Source of the DNA: Pelomonas cellulosilytica | Lineage (GTDB): Bacteria > Pseudomonadota > Gammaproteobacteria > Burkholderiales > Burkholderiaceae_C | Length of the DNA stretch: 64,000 bases | NCBI RefSeq assembly: GCF_021353265.1 | Contig: NZ_JAJTWU010000004.1 | Coordinates: forward strand, 369,013-433,012 | Reading direction: 5' to 3' | In this document: one piece after another, positions 1 to 8,627 of the stretch | Layout: the number at the start of each line of letters is the position of its first letter | How positions within the stretch are numbered: position 1 is the first letter of the stretch | Translations under genes and position numbers: made by a program | Notes under the pieces: model-generated | The model's input: the letters and a program-made list of their open reading frames with translations, nothing else | What the model was told of the DNA's origin: nothing | Database searches by the model: none

Positions 1-1
1 G

Positions 2-866
2 CTGCTGGCCCGCTTGGGCCCGGGCATGCTGTGCATGGCAGATCGAGGTTTCAACGGCTTCGAACACTGGGAGCAGGCCCGCGCCACTGGCGCGCAGTTG
101 CTCTGGCGCTGCGGCAGCACACGCAATCTGCCGGTGGAGAAGGTGCTGGCCGACGGCAGCTACCTCAGCACCATCCGGCCCACTGGCGTGAGCGCCGCCG
201 AGGCCAAGGTCCGGGCCATCAAGGTGCGGGTGATCGACTACACCCTGCCCAACATGCCCGACAGCCAACCCCACTACCGGCTGATGACCACGCTGCTGGA
301 CGACACGGCGGCGCCGCTGCTGGAACTGGCCGAGCTGTACCACCGCCGCTGGGCGATGGAGTCCATCTACGACGAATTGAAGACGCACCTGGTGCAAAAC
401 CGCAGAGTGCTGCGCAGCCGAACGCCGGAACTTGTGCGCCAGGAGTTCTTCGGCTGGGTGTTGATGCACTACACCGTGCGTTGGCTGCTGCACCAGGGTG
501 CTGCCCGGCACCGGATACCGCACGAAGACTTGTCCTTTGTCGGACACGTGCAACTCATCCGCCAACAGCAGCCCCTGTCCGGGGCCTTCCCCCCCACAGC
601 GCACGAGGAAGCGAGCGTCGTGGTTCCAGGCGCTGCTTGAGGTGTCGGCCACCTTGCGCGCCAGCCGGACCATCAACCGCAGTTCACCGCGCATGGTCAA
701 GCGCCGGAACTCCCGGCACATGGCGTTTCAGTGGGGCGCACCGCGACGTGTGCCCATCGACTTCACGCCGCAAGCTGCTGCGCCGATGATTGCCGCCCCG
801 CCCGGTCGTACGCGCTTGCGAAGGGCATGGTCAAAGGGGCGGCCGGGTGGATCGTTCATCATCTAA
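2..866 (+). pseudogene. IS4-family transposase, 3' part, frameshifted
   Basis: C-terminal half of a DDE transposase of the IS4 family; the 5' part lies outside the window. The second-Asp block reads MADRGFNGFEHW, and the YREK signature is intact as YHRRWAMESIYDELK (Y-x2-R-x3-E-x6-K, near bases 338-384). The frame runs to a stop at 640, but the natural continuation (RKRASWFQALLEV... then a basic tail to about 866) lies in another frame entered near a run of seven C at 589-595. A one-base slip there joins the two parts. I read it as a decayed copy, although slippage-dependent expression is possible. The element probably ends shortly after 866, where a short TAAGTTAACGG-type sequence follows. 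Confidence 0.75.
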
Positions 867-987
867 GTTAACGGTATTGCGCTAGCCCCCATCGTCATCC
901 CATCGCCATCCGCCCGCCACAACGCCTGGAGCACGCATCAGCGCTGTGTGGGCTCGTCTGATTTCTGATATTGAGGTAGAGCTTTTT

Positions 988-1074
988 TCACCGAACGCCA
1001 GCGATGTTGAATCCGCCGTCGACCAGCAGGCTCTGACCGGTGATGAAGCGAGTGGCATCCGTGCCAGAGGCAAA
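988..1074 (-). pseudogene. 3' remnant of a short-chain dehydrogenase/reductase gene
   Basis: Reading the minus strand gives FASGTDATRFITGQSLLVDG followed by GFNIAGVR and a stop at 988. This is the C-terminal signature of classical SDR oxidoreductases (Rossmann-fold NAD(P)-dependent enzymes, typically ending ITGQ-x3-VDGG). About 28 residues remain of a normal 250. The rest is missing because the sequence turns into an IS3-family transposase on the opposite strand at about 1060-1075. This suggests an SDR gene was cut by the insertion or by a later deletion. Confidence 0.7.
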
Positions 1075-1662
1075 CGCAGGTTTGTCGTGACCACAGACAG
1101 CGAGCACGGCCTGCCGCTGGCGCCAAATCTGCTGCAGCGGGACTTCTCCGCCGAGGCGCCGAATCTGAAGTGGACAAGCGACATCACGTACATCGAGACG
1201 GCTGAAGGCTGGCTGTATCTGGCGGCGATCCTCGACTTGCACAGTCGCCAGGTCGTGGGCTGGAGCATGCAGCCGCACATGCAAACCAGCCTGATCACGG
1301 ACGCGCTGCGCATGGCTTGGTTCAGACGGCAACCCGCGCCCGGACTGATCCTGCACAGCGATAGGGGCAGCCAGTATTGCAGTCGAGAATTCCGTGGCCT
1401 GCTGAGCGGCTACGGCATGCGCTCGTCGATAAGTCGCAAGGGCGATTGCTGGGACAACGCGCCGACGGAAAGCCTGTGGGGCAGTCTGAAAGTAGGCAGG
1501 CTCTATGGAAGAAAATTCGCCACACGACGACAGGCGATGGACGAGGTCATTGCCTGGCTGACGTTCTACAACGACCGGCGACTCCACTCGTCACTGGGCT
1601 ACGTCAGCCCAATGAAGTTCGAGGAAAGCTGGCTCGCGGCGCAGCTCAAAGACGCCGCGTAA
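1060..1662 (+). pseudogene. IS3-family transposase (OrfB), 5'-truncated
   Basis: Integrase-type catalytic domain of an IS3-group transposase. The conserved part starts at RARGKRRFVVTTDSEH and carries the DDE triad: WTSDITYI (first Asp), LHSDRGSQY (second Asp) and DNAPTESLWGSLK (Glu). It continues to the usual NDRRLHSSLGY-x-SP motif and a normal C terminus. The frame is open upstream to 946, but those codons are the reverse complement of an SDR gene tail, so the N-terminal HTH-6/21 region and the OrfA partner are absent. The copy is almost certainly inactive in cis. Confidence 0.85.
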
Positions 1663-1681
1663 CAAGGTTGCTAAGAACTAC

Positions 1682-1701
1682 GGGCAACAGGGGCAAGGTC
1701 A
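1682..1701 (+). repeat. Probable right terminal inverted repeat of the IS3 element
   Basis: Twenty bases after the transposase stop, the sequence ends in GGGGCAAGGTCA. Its reverse complement begins TGACCTTGCCCC, which fits the TG...CA termini of IS3-family elements (the TGACCTGCCCC type). The matching left end is not present, consistent with a 5'-truncated element. The assignment rests on family resemblance only. Confidence 0.45.
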
Positions 1702-1741
1702 GTCCTTGCATAGATCAGCGGCTCAAAGCTAGGCTATGAAT

Positions 1742-1762
1742 ATGCCTTATGAGACGAGGCAT
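1742..1762 (+). promoter_or_regulatory. Inverted repeat upstream of the patatin gene
   Basis: ATGCCT at 1742-1747 and AGGCAT at 1757-1762 form a perfect 6-bp inverted repeat with a 9-bp spacer. It lies just before a strong ribosome binding site (AGGGAGGAGAG, about 1767-1777) and the start codon at 1784. Its position would suit an operator or an mRNA hairpin controlling the phospholipase. No regulator gene is adjacent. Confidence 0.3.
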
Positions 1763-1783
1763 GGCTAGGGAGGAGAGACATCT

Positions 1784-4700
1784 ATGGCTAAGCCGACCAT
1801 CCTGCCGGCGGGATACGACGCGGAACTGCGGTTTGGCGTCGTCATGTACGGCGGCGTTTCGCTGGCGATCTACATCTACGGCGTGAGCAATGAAATCTTC
1901 GAGCTGGCATGCGCGACGCCGCTCGATGGGCGCCGCTCACCTGGCGACAACGATGCCGTTGATAGCACCCGTGAGGTCTACCGTCGGCTGTCGCTCTTAG
2001 CGAGCGACGCACAACTCGTCAGCCGCTACGCAGCGCTGCTTAAGGGGCGGCCGAACCGGTCAGACGACGTTTGGCAGGACGTGAGTCAGAGCTCGGGCGT
2101 CGATGCCAGCACCACTCGGTTCGTGGTCGACGTGATTGCGGGCACATCGGCAGGTGGCATCAACGGCATCTTCCTGGCCAAGGCTCTTGCCAAGGCTCAG
2201 AGCTTCGATTCACTGGGCAAGCTGTGGGTCGACGAAGGAGACATCGGCGCATTACTCAACGATCGTGAAGCTTGGAACGGCCTGCCAGCAGGCTTGAAAC
2301 CGCAGGGACCTCCAGCGTCCTTGTTGTCAAGCGATCGGATGTACCTGAAGCTGCTGAGTGCTTTCGGAGAGATGGTGCCGCCACCAGGCAGCGGTGACGG
2401 CCAAGCGGGATCCCCATTGATTGAGGAGCTTGACCTCTACGTGACCACCACTGACATCAGCGGGGCGCCTGTTCCTCTGCGGCTGTTTGACAAGGTGGTC
2501 TATGAAAGGCGCCACAAGCAGCGCTTTCATTTCAGCTACCCATCCCAGATCAAAGATGCCCTGGGCTCGCCCGCTGTTGGCGACTTCGATTTCTCTCAGG
2601 CGAATCATCCTTTCCTGGCGTTCGCAGCGCGTTGCACTTCCTCGTTCCCGTTCGCCTTCGAGCCGATGACGCTCAAGCGCATGCGCGAGATGAGTCCCAA
2701 TGTCACCGGCGACCAGCTAAAGCTATGGCAAGGCTACTTTGATGGATTGACCGCGCTCGGCGTTGACGGCCGTCCGTTTGGCGATGGTGGCTACCTCGAC
2801 AACAAGCCGTTCAGCTACGTCGCCGAGGCACTGTCCCAGCGTTTTGGCGACATGCCAGCGCAGCGCAAGTTGATCTACGTCGAGCCAAGTCCGGAGCCGT
2901 TGCAGCCCGAAGAAGACGCTCGCCCTCCCGTTCCGAACGCAGTTCAGAACGCACTGTCCGCCCTGCTCAGCATCCCACAGTACGAGACGATCCGCGAGGA
3001 CCTGAATACCGTCCTCAAGCGAAATCGCCGCATTGATCGCGTGGAGCGCATCGCGCGACTGGCGGAGGAGGATGTTGAACGTCAGAGTGACGGGTTCGCC
3101 CGCGTCGCCTTGCCTGACGGCAAGATTCCTGCCTGGAAGGACCTGTCGCTTGACGACATGTTGACCTACTACGGGCCAGGTTTCGCACCGTACCGACGCC
3201 TGCGGGTCTATGCGGTCAGCGATTGGATGGCACAACAGCTGGCCTCTGCCTTCGGCGTCGACTGTGAGTCTGACCGCGGTTATGCCCTGCGCGCCGTGGT
3301 GCGAGCTTGGCGAGAGAGGCTCTTCACAGACAACCCCCAGCTCGATAGTCCGCAACTCCAGCCCCAGCGCCGCAGTATCAACGCCTTCTTGCAAGAGCAC
3401 GACCTTGACTATCGGCTCCGCCGCCTGACGTTTCTGATGCGTCGCGTCGACCAGATGACGCGCTTGATCCGTCGACCGGATGACCCTCGCTCAGAGCTCG
3501 AAGAACTGCTGGCCAAGAAGCTCGTTCGAGTGTTCGGTCCGCTAGATCCTTTGCAGCCTAAGCGACCCGACGTGCAAGACGCGGTGCTGAAGCAGCTGCG
3601 AGAGCTGAAATCCAAGCTGCGCCGAATCTATCGGGACAGCATGGCCACGCGACGGGACTGGACGAACGGTTCTGTCATTCGGCCGTTCGTACGCGCGGAC
3701 GCCGAGCTTCTACGCGAAATGGAGAACGTGTTGGGCATGCTGCTCGGGCAGCCACCCAGCTCGATGGCTGAGGACCGCCAGGTTCGCGACATGGATGGGA
3801 AATGGGTCGACATCCCACAAGACCTGGAGTGGTTGCAGTCAGGGCCCGGCAACTACAGCCTACAAGACAGCGTCATGCATCGCGTGCAGCAGTGGCTGCA
3901 TCGTTCCATGTCGCAAGGCCAGCGCCCGCTGATGCTTTGGGACGCCCTTTGCAAGGCCTTGGAAGCCACCCGCATTGACGATGGCGCTACGCATAGCGCC
4001 AGCTTCAAACCGCTGCTGGCCCAAGTTTGGAATCTCATCGGCCAACCCAAGCTAGAAGTGGTCAGCAAGCCCGCCGCCGAAGGAGCGGCCGGCACATCTC
4101 ACGAAGCTGGATTGCACGTTGTTCGCGACAAGAAGCTTGTAGCGGGCAGTCTTGAGGCCGAGCTCTCCCACTGCCTAAGACTGCTTCTTGGCGAATGGTT
4201 CCTGAACTTCGATTCCTTCGACCAGACCCGATACACGCTCTATTTCGACACCGGGACCGGCGAACCGGCCAATGTCGACGTGATACGAGTTAGCCCAGAA
4301 GACGCGACCACCTTGCGCGCGTATCGCGCGGACCAATCCAAGCTCGCAGGAACGAGCTTGGCCCACTTCGGCGCATTCTTGGACGAGACTTGGCGTCGGA
4401 ACGACATCATGTGGGGCCGCTTGGACGGCGCAGAGCGTCTGATTCAGTCGATCCTGCCGGCTGATAGTGCAGATGCTCAAGTGGTGCGGGAAGAGCTCAT
4501 CCGACTAGCGCACGGGCACATCCTGACCCAGACCTTGAAGAGCAATGCCTCGGTTGAACTCACAGCTTGGCTGGCTACGGCGCTCAAACAGGTTGGCGGC
4601 ATCACCGCACAGGACAAGCTGAACCGTCTGCTGGCAGAGCTGAAGGTGAAGCCAGGCGCCGCTCGCGACCGTCTCGCCGCAGCACTGGCTGGCCTGCTTG

Positions 4701-5275
4701 ATCCAGACCAGCTGCGCTTATATGCCAGCACACAGCCGACGTTCGACCCGCAGCCACCCATGGATCGCACGCTCCACAACGCGGCACGAGCTGTGACTGT
4801 CACCGGCCGCGTGCTGGAGGGTGTCAGCTTGTCGGACGCACCGTCTGTCGTGCCAGCGGCCCGTTGGGCGGCTCGGCTGGGCATGGTCCTGCAGGGCGCG
4901 ATGGTCGTGGCCGTACCTGGAACGCTTGGCCAGCGCTTGTTCGGACATCTCTTGCCCATGGTCTACGGGTTCGAGCTGCTGTTGCTCGCAATCGCCTTAC
5001 TCTTTGGTGAGTCTGGCCTACGCTTCGCCGCGCTCAGCGCCCTTGGAGTGACGGTCCTTTTTCATCTGGTGACGCTACTGCTACGCGATGCGGCGCGTAA
5101 GGGCCACACGGGGAAAGTAGTCGCTGGCGTGCTTCTAGCGCTGGCGCTGCTACTACCTGCAGCCTTTGGAGTGCTCGTGTTTTCAGAGCAAGGCAGTGCC
5201 GCTGTATGTGGGCCCTCCTCTTCCGCTAGCCAACCCAAGGGAGCCGTTGGCAAAGTTTGTGGCATGTTGCGATGA
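1784..5275 (+). CDS. Large patatin-like phospholipase with C-terminal membrane domain
   Basis: Predicted serine acyl hydrolase of the patatin-related family that carries a DUF3376-type C-terminal region (1163 residues). The oxyanion segment is near residues 22-26 (YGGVS), the nucleophile elbow G-T-S122-A-G at 120-124, and the catalytic Asp is in D334-G-G, so the Ser/Asp dyad is intact. A long, mostly helical, charged central part (about 380-1020) follows, then four hydrophobic segments near 1028-1045, 1059-1076, 1080-1100 and 1112-1133, suggesting membrane attachment. The start is set by a strong ribosome binding site. The gene sits between IS3 and IS66 debris and uses TTA codons (at 1997, 2252, 4997), indicating transfer. 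Physiological role unknown; a defence or toxin-like membrane-lipid hydrolase is inference only. Confidence 0.8.
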   Translation: MAKPTILPAGYDAELRFGVVMYGGVSLAIYIYGVSNEIFELACATPLDGRRSPGDNDAVDSTREVYRRLSLLASDAQLVSRYAALLKGRPNRSDDVWQDVSQSSGVDASTTRFVVDVIAGTSAGGINGIFLAKALAKAQSFDSLGKLWVDEGDIGALLNDREAWNGLPAGLKPQGPPASLLSSDRMYLKLLSAFGEMVPPPGSGDGQAGSPLIEELDLYVTTTDISGAPVPLRLFDKVVYERRHKQRFHFSYPSQIKDALGSPAVGDFDFSQANHPFLAFAARCTSSFPFAFEPMTLKRMREMSPNVTGDQLKLWQGYFDGLTALGVDGRPFGDGGYLDNKPFSYVAEALSQRFGDMPAQRKLIYVEPSPEPLQPEEDARPPVPNAVQNALSALLSIPQYETIREDLNTVLKRNRRIDRVERIARLAEEDVERQSDGFARVALPDGKIPAWKDLSLDDMLTYYGPGFAPYRRLRVYAVSDWMAQQLASAFGVDCESDRGYALRAVVRAWRERLFTDNPQLDSPQLQPQRRSINAFLQEHDLDYRLRRLTFLMRRVDQMTRLIRRPDDPRSELEELLAKKLVRVFGPLDPLQPKRPDVQDAVLKQLRELKSKLRRIYRDSMATRRDWTNGSVIRPFVRADAELLREMENVLGMLLGQPPSSMAEDRQVRDMDGKWVDIPQDLEWLQSGPGNYSLQDSVMHRVQQWLHRSMSQGQRPLMLWDALCKALEATRIDDGATHSASFKPLLAQVWNLIGQPKLEVVSKPAAEGAAGTSHEAGLHVVRDKKLVAGSLEAELSHCLRLLLGEWFLNFDSFDQTRYTLYFDTGTGEPANVDVIRVSPEDATTLRAYRADQSKLAGTSLAHFGAFLDETWRRNDIMWGRLDGAERLIQSILPADSADAQVVREELIRLAHGHILTQTLKSNASVELTAWLATALKQVGGITAQDKLNRLLAELKVKPGAARDRLAAALAGLLDPDQLRLYASTQPTFDPQPPMDRTLHNAARAVTVTGRVLEGVSLSDAPSVVPAARWAARLGMVLQGAMVVAVPGTLGQRLFGHLLPMVYGFELLLLAIALLFGESGLRFAALSALGVTVLFHLVTLLLRDAARKGHTGKVVAGVLLALALLLPAAFGVLVFSEQGSAAVCGPSSSASQPKGAVGKVCGMLR

Positions 5276-5449
5276 CACCTGCGCCGAAGATCAAACCTGA
5301 GCACATCGACTGGACGACGCGGAGGTCTCAATGCTCGCCGAGCGCCGCCGCAACAGGCAGCGAGGACGTTTTTCACGGCCGTCCCTAGCTTGCAGTCTTT
5401 TCAAGCGCAGACTGGTACCTTGCAAGGTCCGGAACTCCGAGCGCGGCTG

Positions 5450-5554
5450 AACGGGCACGACCCCTACGCCTATCTCAAGGATGTCCTGGAGCGCCTGCCC
5501 ACGCACTCCGCCAGTCGCATCGACGAGTTGCTGCCGCATCGTTGGGCGAGGTAG
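5450..5554 (+). pseudogene. C-terminal fragment of an IS66 TnpC transposase
   Basis: The plus frame reads HDPYAYLKDVLERLPTHSAS then RIDELLPHRWAR and a stop at 5552-5554. This is the conserved TnpC tail seen in both full IS66 copies of this window (YAYLRDVLDRLPTKPASRIG and WAYLRDVLGRIHSHPAHRID). Only about 34 residues remain, and nothing upstream between the patatin stop and 5450 continues it. It is an insertion-sequence scar. Confidence 0.85.
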
Positions 5555-5682
5555 ACGTCCTTCAGGGCACTTCACAATCTTGGTCCATGACGACCATCAT
5601 TGCTGAGAGCCCGCAACGCATCCTGAGCGCCGTATCCGTCCGGCCAACTCACCTTGAACGGCGCGTGGCCGGCAGACACGAT

Positions 5683-5712
5683 GGTGCCCACCAAACAAGT
5701 TAGGTGGACACC
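5683..5712 (+). repeat. IS66 hairpin abutting the tnpA start (copy 1)
   Basis: GGTGCCCACC (5683-5692) and GGTGGACACC (5703-5712) pair as a 10-bp stem with one mismatch around a 10-nt loop, and the ATG of the tnpA fragment follows directly at 5713. The same structure recurs at 8628-8654. The GGTGG arm overlaps the place where a ribosome binding site would lie, so the hairpin may limit tnpA translation. Confidence 0.55.
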
Positions 5713-5907
5713 ATGTCTGACGCCAAGCCGGCCCGCCGCCGGCGTCACGATTCAGAGCTGAAGCGGCAAGTCATCGCTGCATGCGCAGCCCCAGGCGCGT
5801 CCGTGGCCCAAGTGGCGATGAGCTACGGCCTCAACGCCAATCTCGTTCACAAGTGGCGGCGCCTGGCTGCTGACGACGGAGAGGTTCGCAGCGCACCCGC
5901 CTTGTGA
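5713..5907 (+). pseudogene. tnpA: IS66 TnpA, truncated N-terminal part
   Basis: Helix-turn-helix protein of IS66 elements. The segment RRHDSELKRQVIAACAAPGA followed by SVAQVAMSYGLNANLVHKWR matches the HTH half of TnpA (compare 8171-8626). The frame stops at 5907 after about 64 residues, whereas a complete TnpA here has 151, so the basic linker and C-terminal WLREML-type tail are lost. The ATG at 5713 directly follows the conserved hairpin; an in-frame GTG lies at 5704. Confidence 0.75.
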
Positions 5908-5968
5908 GCGTCTGGTTGAGCCACATTGACCGCGGCGTCAAGCCTTGGAGGATGTCTGCCCCCCAGGT

Positions 5969-5992
5969 CGCAGGACCGCAGGACCGCAGGAC
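5969..5992. repeat. Three tandem copies of an 8-bp unit
   Basis: CGCAGGAC occurs three times without gaps at 5969-5976, 5977-5984 and 5985-5992. It lies between a truncated tnpA and the 3' side of the minus-strand IS66 element, close to where the terminal inverted repeat of that element would be expected. It may be a product of insertion and repair; no function is evident. Confidence 0.6.
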
Positions 5993-6034
5993 AGTCCCGG
6001 CGGCCTGACGTCGTCGATGGGGCCGCGCGCGACC

Positions 6035-7735
6035 TCAGCTCGGTTGCCAGCGATGCGGCAACAGCTCGTCGATGCGGTGGGCCGGATGGCTGTGGATACG
6101 CCCAAGCACGTCGCGCAAGTAGGCCCAGGGATCGAGCTTGTGGAGCTTGGCTGACTGAACCAAGCTCTGGACCACGGCCGCGCGCTGTCCGGCGAGTTCG
6201 CTGCCTAAGAACAACCAGTTCTTCGAGCCCACTTTCCAGGGCTTGATCTGCCGCTCGATGAGGTTGTTGTCCATCGGCACGCGCGCATCACCCAGATGCA
6301 GCGTCAGCTCGCTCCAGTGGTTGAGGCTGTAGTCGATGGCTTGCGCGATGGCGCTGCCGTCGAGCACACGGCCCCGCTCAAGCTGCAGCCACGCCTGCAT
6401 CTCTTCCCACAACGGCTGGCTCAGCCGCTGGCGCCCCTCCAGGCGCGCCTCGGGGCTGAGCTCCACGAGCTGACTCTCGACGTGGTAGATCCTCGCCCAG
6501 CGCTGTAGCGCCTCCTGCGCCACGGGGCTGGCACCAGCATTGCGCTGCGCGAGCTCCTCGAACTTGCGTCGGGCATGCGCGGCGCACCCGGCCGCCCGGC
6601 GTCCAGGGTGGTTCATGGGGTCGAGCACAGGCCCGTATCCCGAGTACTGGTCGCACACCAGCGTGCCCTTCCACGCGGGCTCGGCATAAGGCGGGGAGCG
6701 CCCGCCCAGGAAGTCCCGCGGGAACTGCGCCCCGCGGCCGGTGCAGAACTCGTAGATCACCCCAGGCGGCCCCTCCAGCACGCTGCGGGCATAGGCCCAG
6801 ATGTAGCCCTTCTTGGTCTTGCCCGAGCCCGGATCGAGCAGTGGGACCGGCGTCTCATCGGCATGCAGCACGGCCGCGCCGAGCACGAAGCGCTTGTGCG
6901 CCTCGTACAGCGGCTGCAGCGCCGCGCCGCCCGCCCCAGCCCACGCCGCCAGCGTCGAGCGCGGCGTGTGCACCCCTGAGCGCGCATTGATGGCCTCCTG
7001 CCGGTAGTACGGCAGGTGGTCGGCGAAGCGGCTGATCAGCGTGTGCGCCACCAGCCCGCTGGCCGGGATGCCGCCATCGATCACGTCGGGTTCGGCCGGC
7101 TCCTGAGTCAAGGTCTGGCAGCACCGGCACGCCCACTTGCCGTAGATGTGGCGGTGCACGAAGAACTGCGCGGGGATGATGTCCAGCTTCTCGCTGATGT
7201 CCTCGCCCACGCGCTGCATCGGCGCGCCGCACCCCGCGTTGGGGCAGGCGGTGTCGGCCGGCTCATGGCGGTGCTCCACGCGCTGCAGATGCTCGGGCAG
7301 CGCCTGGCGGCGCGGCCGCCGCAGCGGATCCTTGGGAACCGCCGGCGTGGCGGGCAGCTTGCCCTGTAGCGCCGCCAGCTTCGCGCGCAAGTCGGCCTCG
7401 TCCTCCGCGAGCGTCTCGGCGAACAGCGCGCGCTGCTGCGCCGTCATCGCCTCGCTCTTGGCGTCGAACTGCCAGCGCTTGAGCCGGGCCACTTCGAGCT
7501 TGATCTTCTCCAGCTGGGTATCGCGCCAGGCGATCTCTTTTTGCTTGCGCTCGATCTCGGCGTCCCGGCGTCGGATCTCGTCGTCCCGGCGTTCGATCTC
7601 GGCGCCCCGCTGGTCGATCTCGTGGGCCTGGCGCTCGATGTACTGGCGCATCTGCGCCAGTGCCGCTTGCACCGGCGCCGGCAGCGCTCGCTCGTCGATA
7701 TCGGGCATGTCGCTCAGACCCAGCATGTCCGGCAT
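6035..7735 (-). CDS. tnpC: IS66 transposase TnpC (copy A)
   Basis: Complete 566-residue DDE transposase of the IS66 family. An N-terminal coiled coil of heptad-like repeats (about residues 25-75, rich in RR/E/D/I) precedes a CxxC-type zinc-binding region (CPNAGC..., CRCCQ), then the catalytic domain with LHADETPV, LVCDQYSGYG, CAAHARRKF and DNNLIERQIK, and the conserved tail ending RIDELLPHRW. It belongs with tnpB (7822-8163) and tnpA (8171-8626) on the same strand, in the standard A-B-C order. All catalytic blocks look intact. Confidence 0.93.
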   Translation of the reverse strand: MPDMLGLSDMPDIDERALPAPVQAALAQMRQYIERQAHEIDQRGAEIERRDDEIRRRDAEIERKQKEIAWRDTQLEKIKLEVARLKRWQFDAKSEAMTAQQRALFAETLAEDEADLRAKLAALQGKLPATPAVPKDPLRRPRRQALPEHLQRVEHRHEPADTACPNAGCGAPMQRVGEDISEKLDIIPAQFFVHRHIYGKWACRCCQTLTQEPAEPDVIDGGIPASGLVAHTLISRFADHLPYYRQEAINARSGVHTPRSTLAAWAGAGGAALQPLYEAHKRFVLGAAVLHADETPVPLLDPGSGKTKKGYIWAYARSVLEGPPGVIYEFCTGRGAQFPRDFLGGRSPPYAEPAWKGTLVCDQYSGYGPVLDPMNHPGRRAAGCAAHARRKFEELAQRNAGASPVAQEALQRWARIYHVESQLVELSPEARLEGRQRLSQPLWEEMQAWLQLERGRVLDGSAIAQAIDYSLNHWSELTLHLGDARVPMDNNLIERQIKPWKVGSKNWLFLGSELAGQRAAVVQSLVQSAKLHKLDPWAYLRDVLGRIHSHPAHRIDELLPHRWQPS

Positions 7736-7821
7736 CTTGCCGCCTGCGCCACGCCCTCACCATTGGCGCAAGCACCGTTGCGATCATCGACACGATCACG
7801 GTCACGACTGCGACGTCGAGC

Positions 7822-8163
7822 TCACGCACGACGGATCACCCCCAGCTCGGGCAGCCGCTGCCATGGCAGCCCCACCACCAGCGCCTCGAACTGCGGCGCC
7901 GTCAGCTGCAGCGGCGCCGCGCCGGCCGTGGCTGTGCTCGCCCACACGAAGCGCCCGGCGTGCAGTCGCCGCGTCGCGCACCACACCCCGAAGCCGTCGT
8001 GCACCACGAGCTTCAGCCGCGTGGCCCGCGCATTGGCGAACAGGTAACCGTGATGGGCTGTAGCGCCGCCCACCGTGTTCACCACCGTCGCCAGCAGCCG
8101 CTCGGCGCCGGCGCGCATGTCCTGCGGCTGCGTGCACAGCCACAGCGCATCGATGCGGATCAT
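7822..8163 (-). CDS. tnpB: IS66 accessory protein TnpB (copy A)
   Basis: 113-residue IS66 Orf2 protein. It shows the family hallmarks RIDALWLCTQPQDMRAGAER, HHGYLFANARATRLKLVVHD and GLPWQRLPELGVI. TnpB is required for full transposition of many IS66 elements, but its biochemical role is unclear. The start at 8163 gives MIRIDALW, the usual N terminus, 7 nt downstream of the tnpA stop. Confidence 0.92.
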   Translation of the reverse strand: MIRIDALWLCTQPQDMRAGAERLLATVVNTVGGATAHHGYLFANARATRLKLVVHDGFGVWCATRRLHAGRFVWASTATAGAAPLQLTAPQFEALVVGLPWQRLPELGVIRRA

Positions 8164-8170
8164 GGTCGGC

Positions 8171-8626
8171 TCATCCCTGCAGCAGCACGCCGGCCCACTC
8201 ACGCAACCAGCCCGCGCAGCCGCTCGCTTGGGATGCCGGCCATCGCACGGCCAGACTCGCTGCGCCGCGGCGCAGTTCGACCTCGATGTGCGCCGCTTCG
8301 GTCGTGGGCGCAGGGCCTGGGACCACGCCCGCGTCATCGCCGCGGCTCGTGTCAGCCAGTTCCACCGGCACGAAGCGCATCGCCGGCAACGACGCTGGCG
8401 CGGCAGCGCCCAGCGACATCGCCGGCCGGCCTGCGCCGGACTGCGTCAGGCCCTCGCGCTTCAGGCCTCGGCCCGCCAGCCACTTGCGCACCAGGTTCGC
8501 GTTCAGTCCGTTGGTCATCGCCACCGCAGCGATCGACGCGCCGGGCTGCGCGCACTGCGCCAGGACCTTCGCCTTGAACTCCGCCGAATGCACGCGCCTC
8601 GCGCCTGGCCGACTATTGGGATGCAT
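8171..8626 (-). CDS. tnpA: IS66 accessory protein TnpA (copy A)
   Basis: 151-residue helix-turn-helix protein with the HTH block EFKAKVLAQCAQPGASIAAV then AMTNGLNANLVRKW, a variable linker, and the C-terminal EVELRRGAASLAVRWPASQA plus WLREW motif. It appears full length. The ATG at 8624-8626 (minus) is separated by one base from the hairpin at 8628-8654, which is shared with the divergent second IS66 copy. Confidence 0.9.
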   Translation of the reverse strand: MHPNSRPGARRVHSAEFKAKVLAQCAQPGASIAAVAMTNGLNANLVRKWLAGRGLKREGLTQSGAGRPAMSLGAAAPASLPAMRFVPVELADTSRGDDAGVVPGPAPTTEAAHIEVELRRGAASLAVRWPASQASGCAGWLREWAGVLLQG

Positions 8627-8627
8627 A

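Noticed and set aside
2327-4960. Several minus-strand open frames inside the patatin gene, considered as an antitoxin or immunity gene
   Set aside because: They lack ribosome binding sites and family motifs, and the plus-strand frame is continuous with catalytic residues in place.
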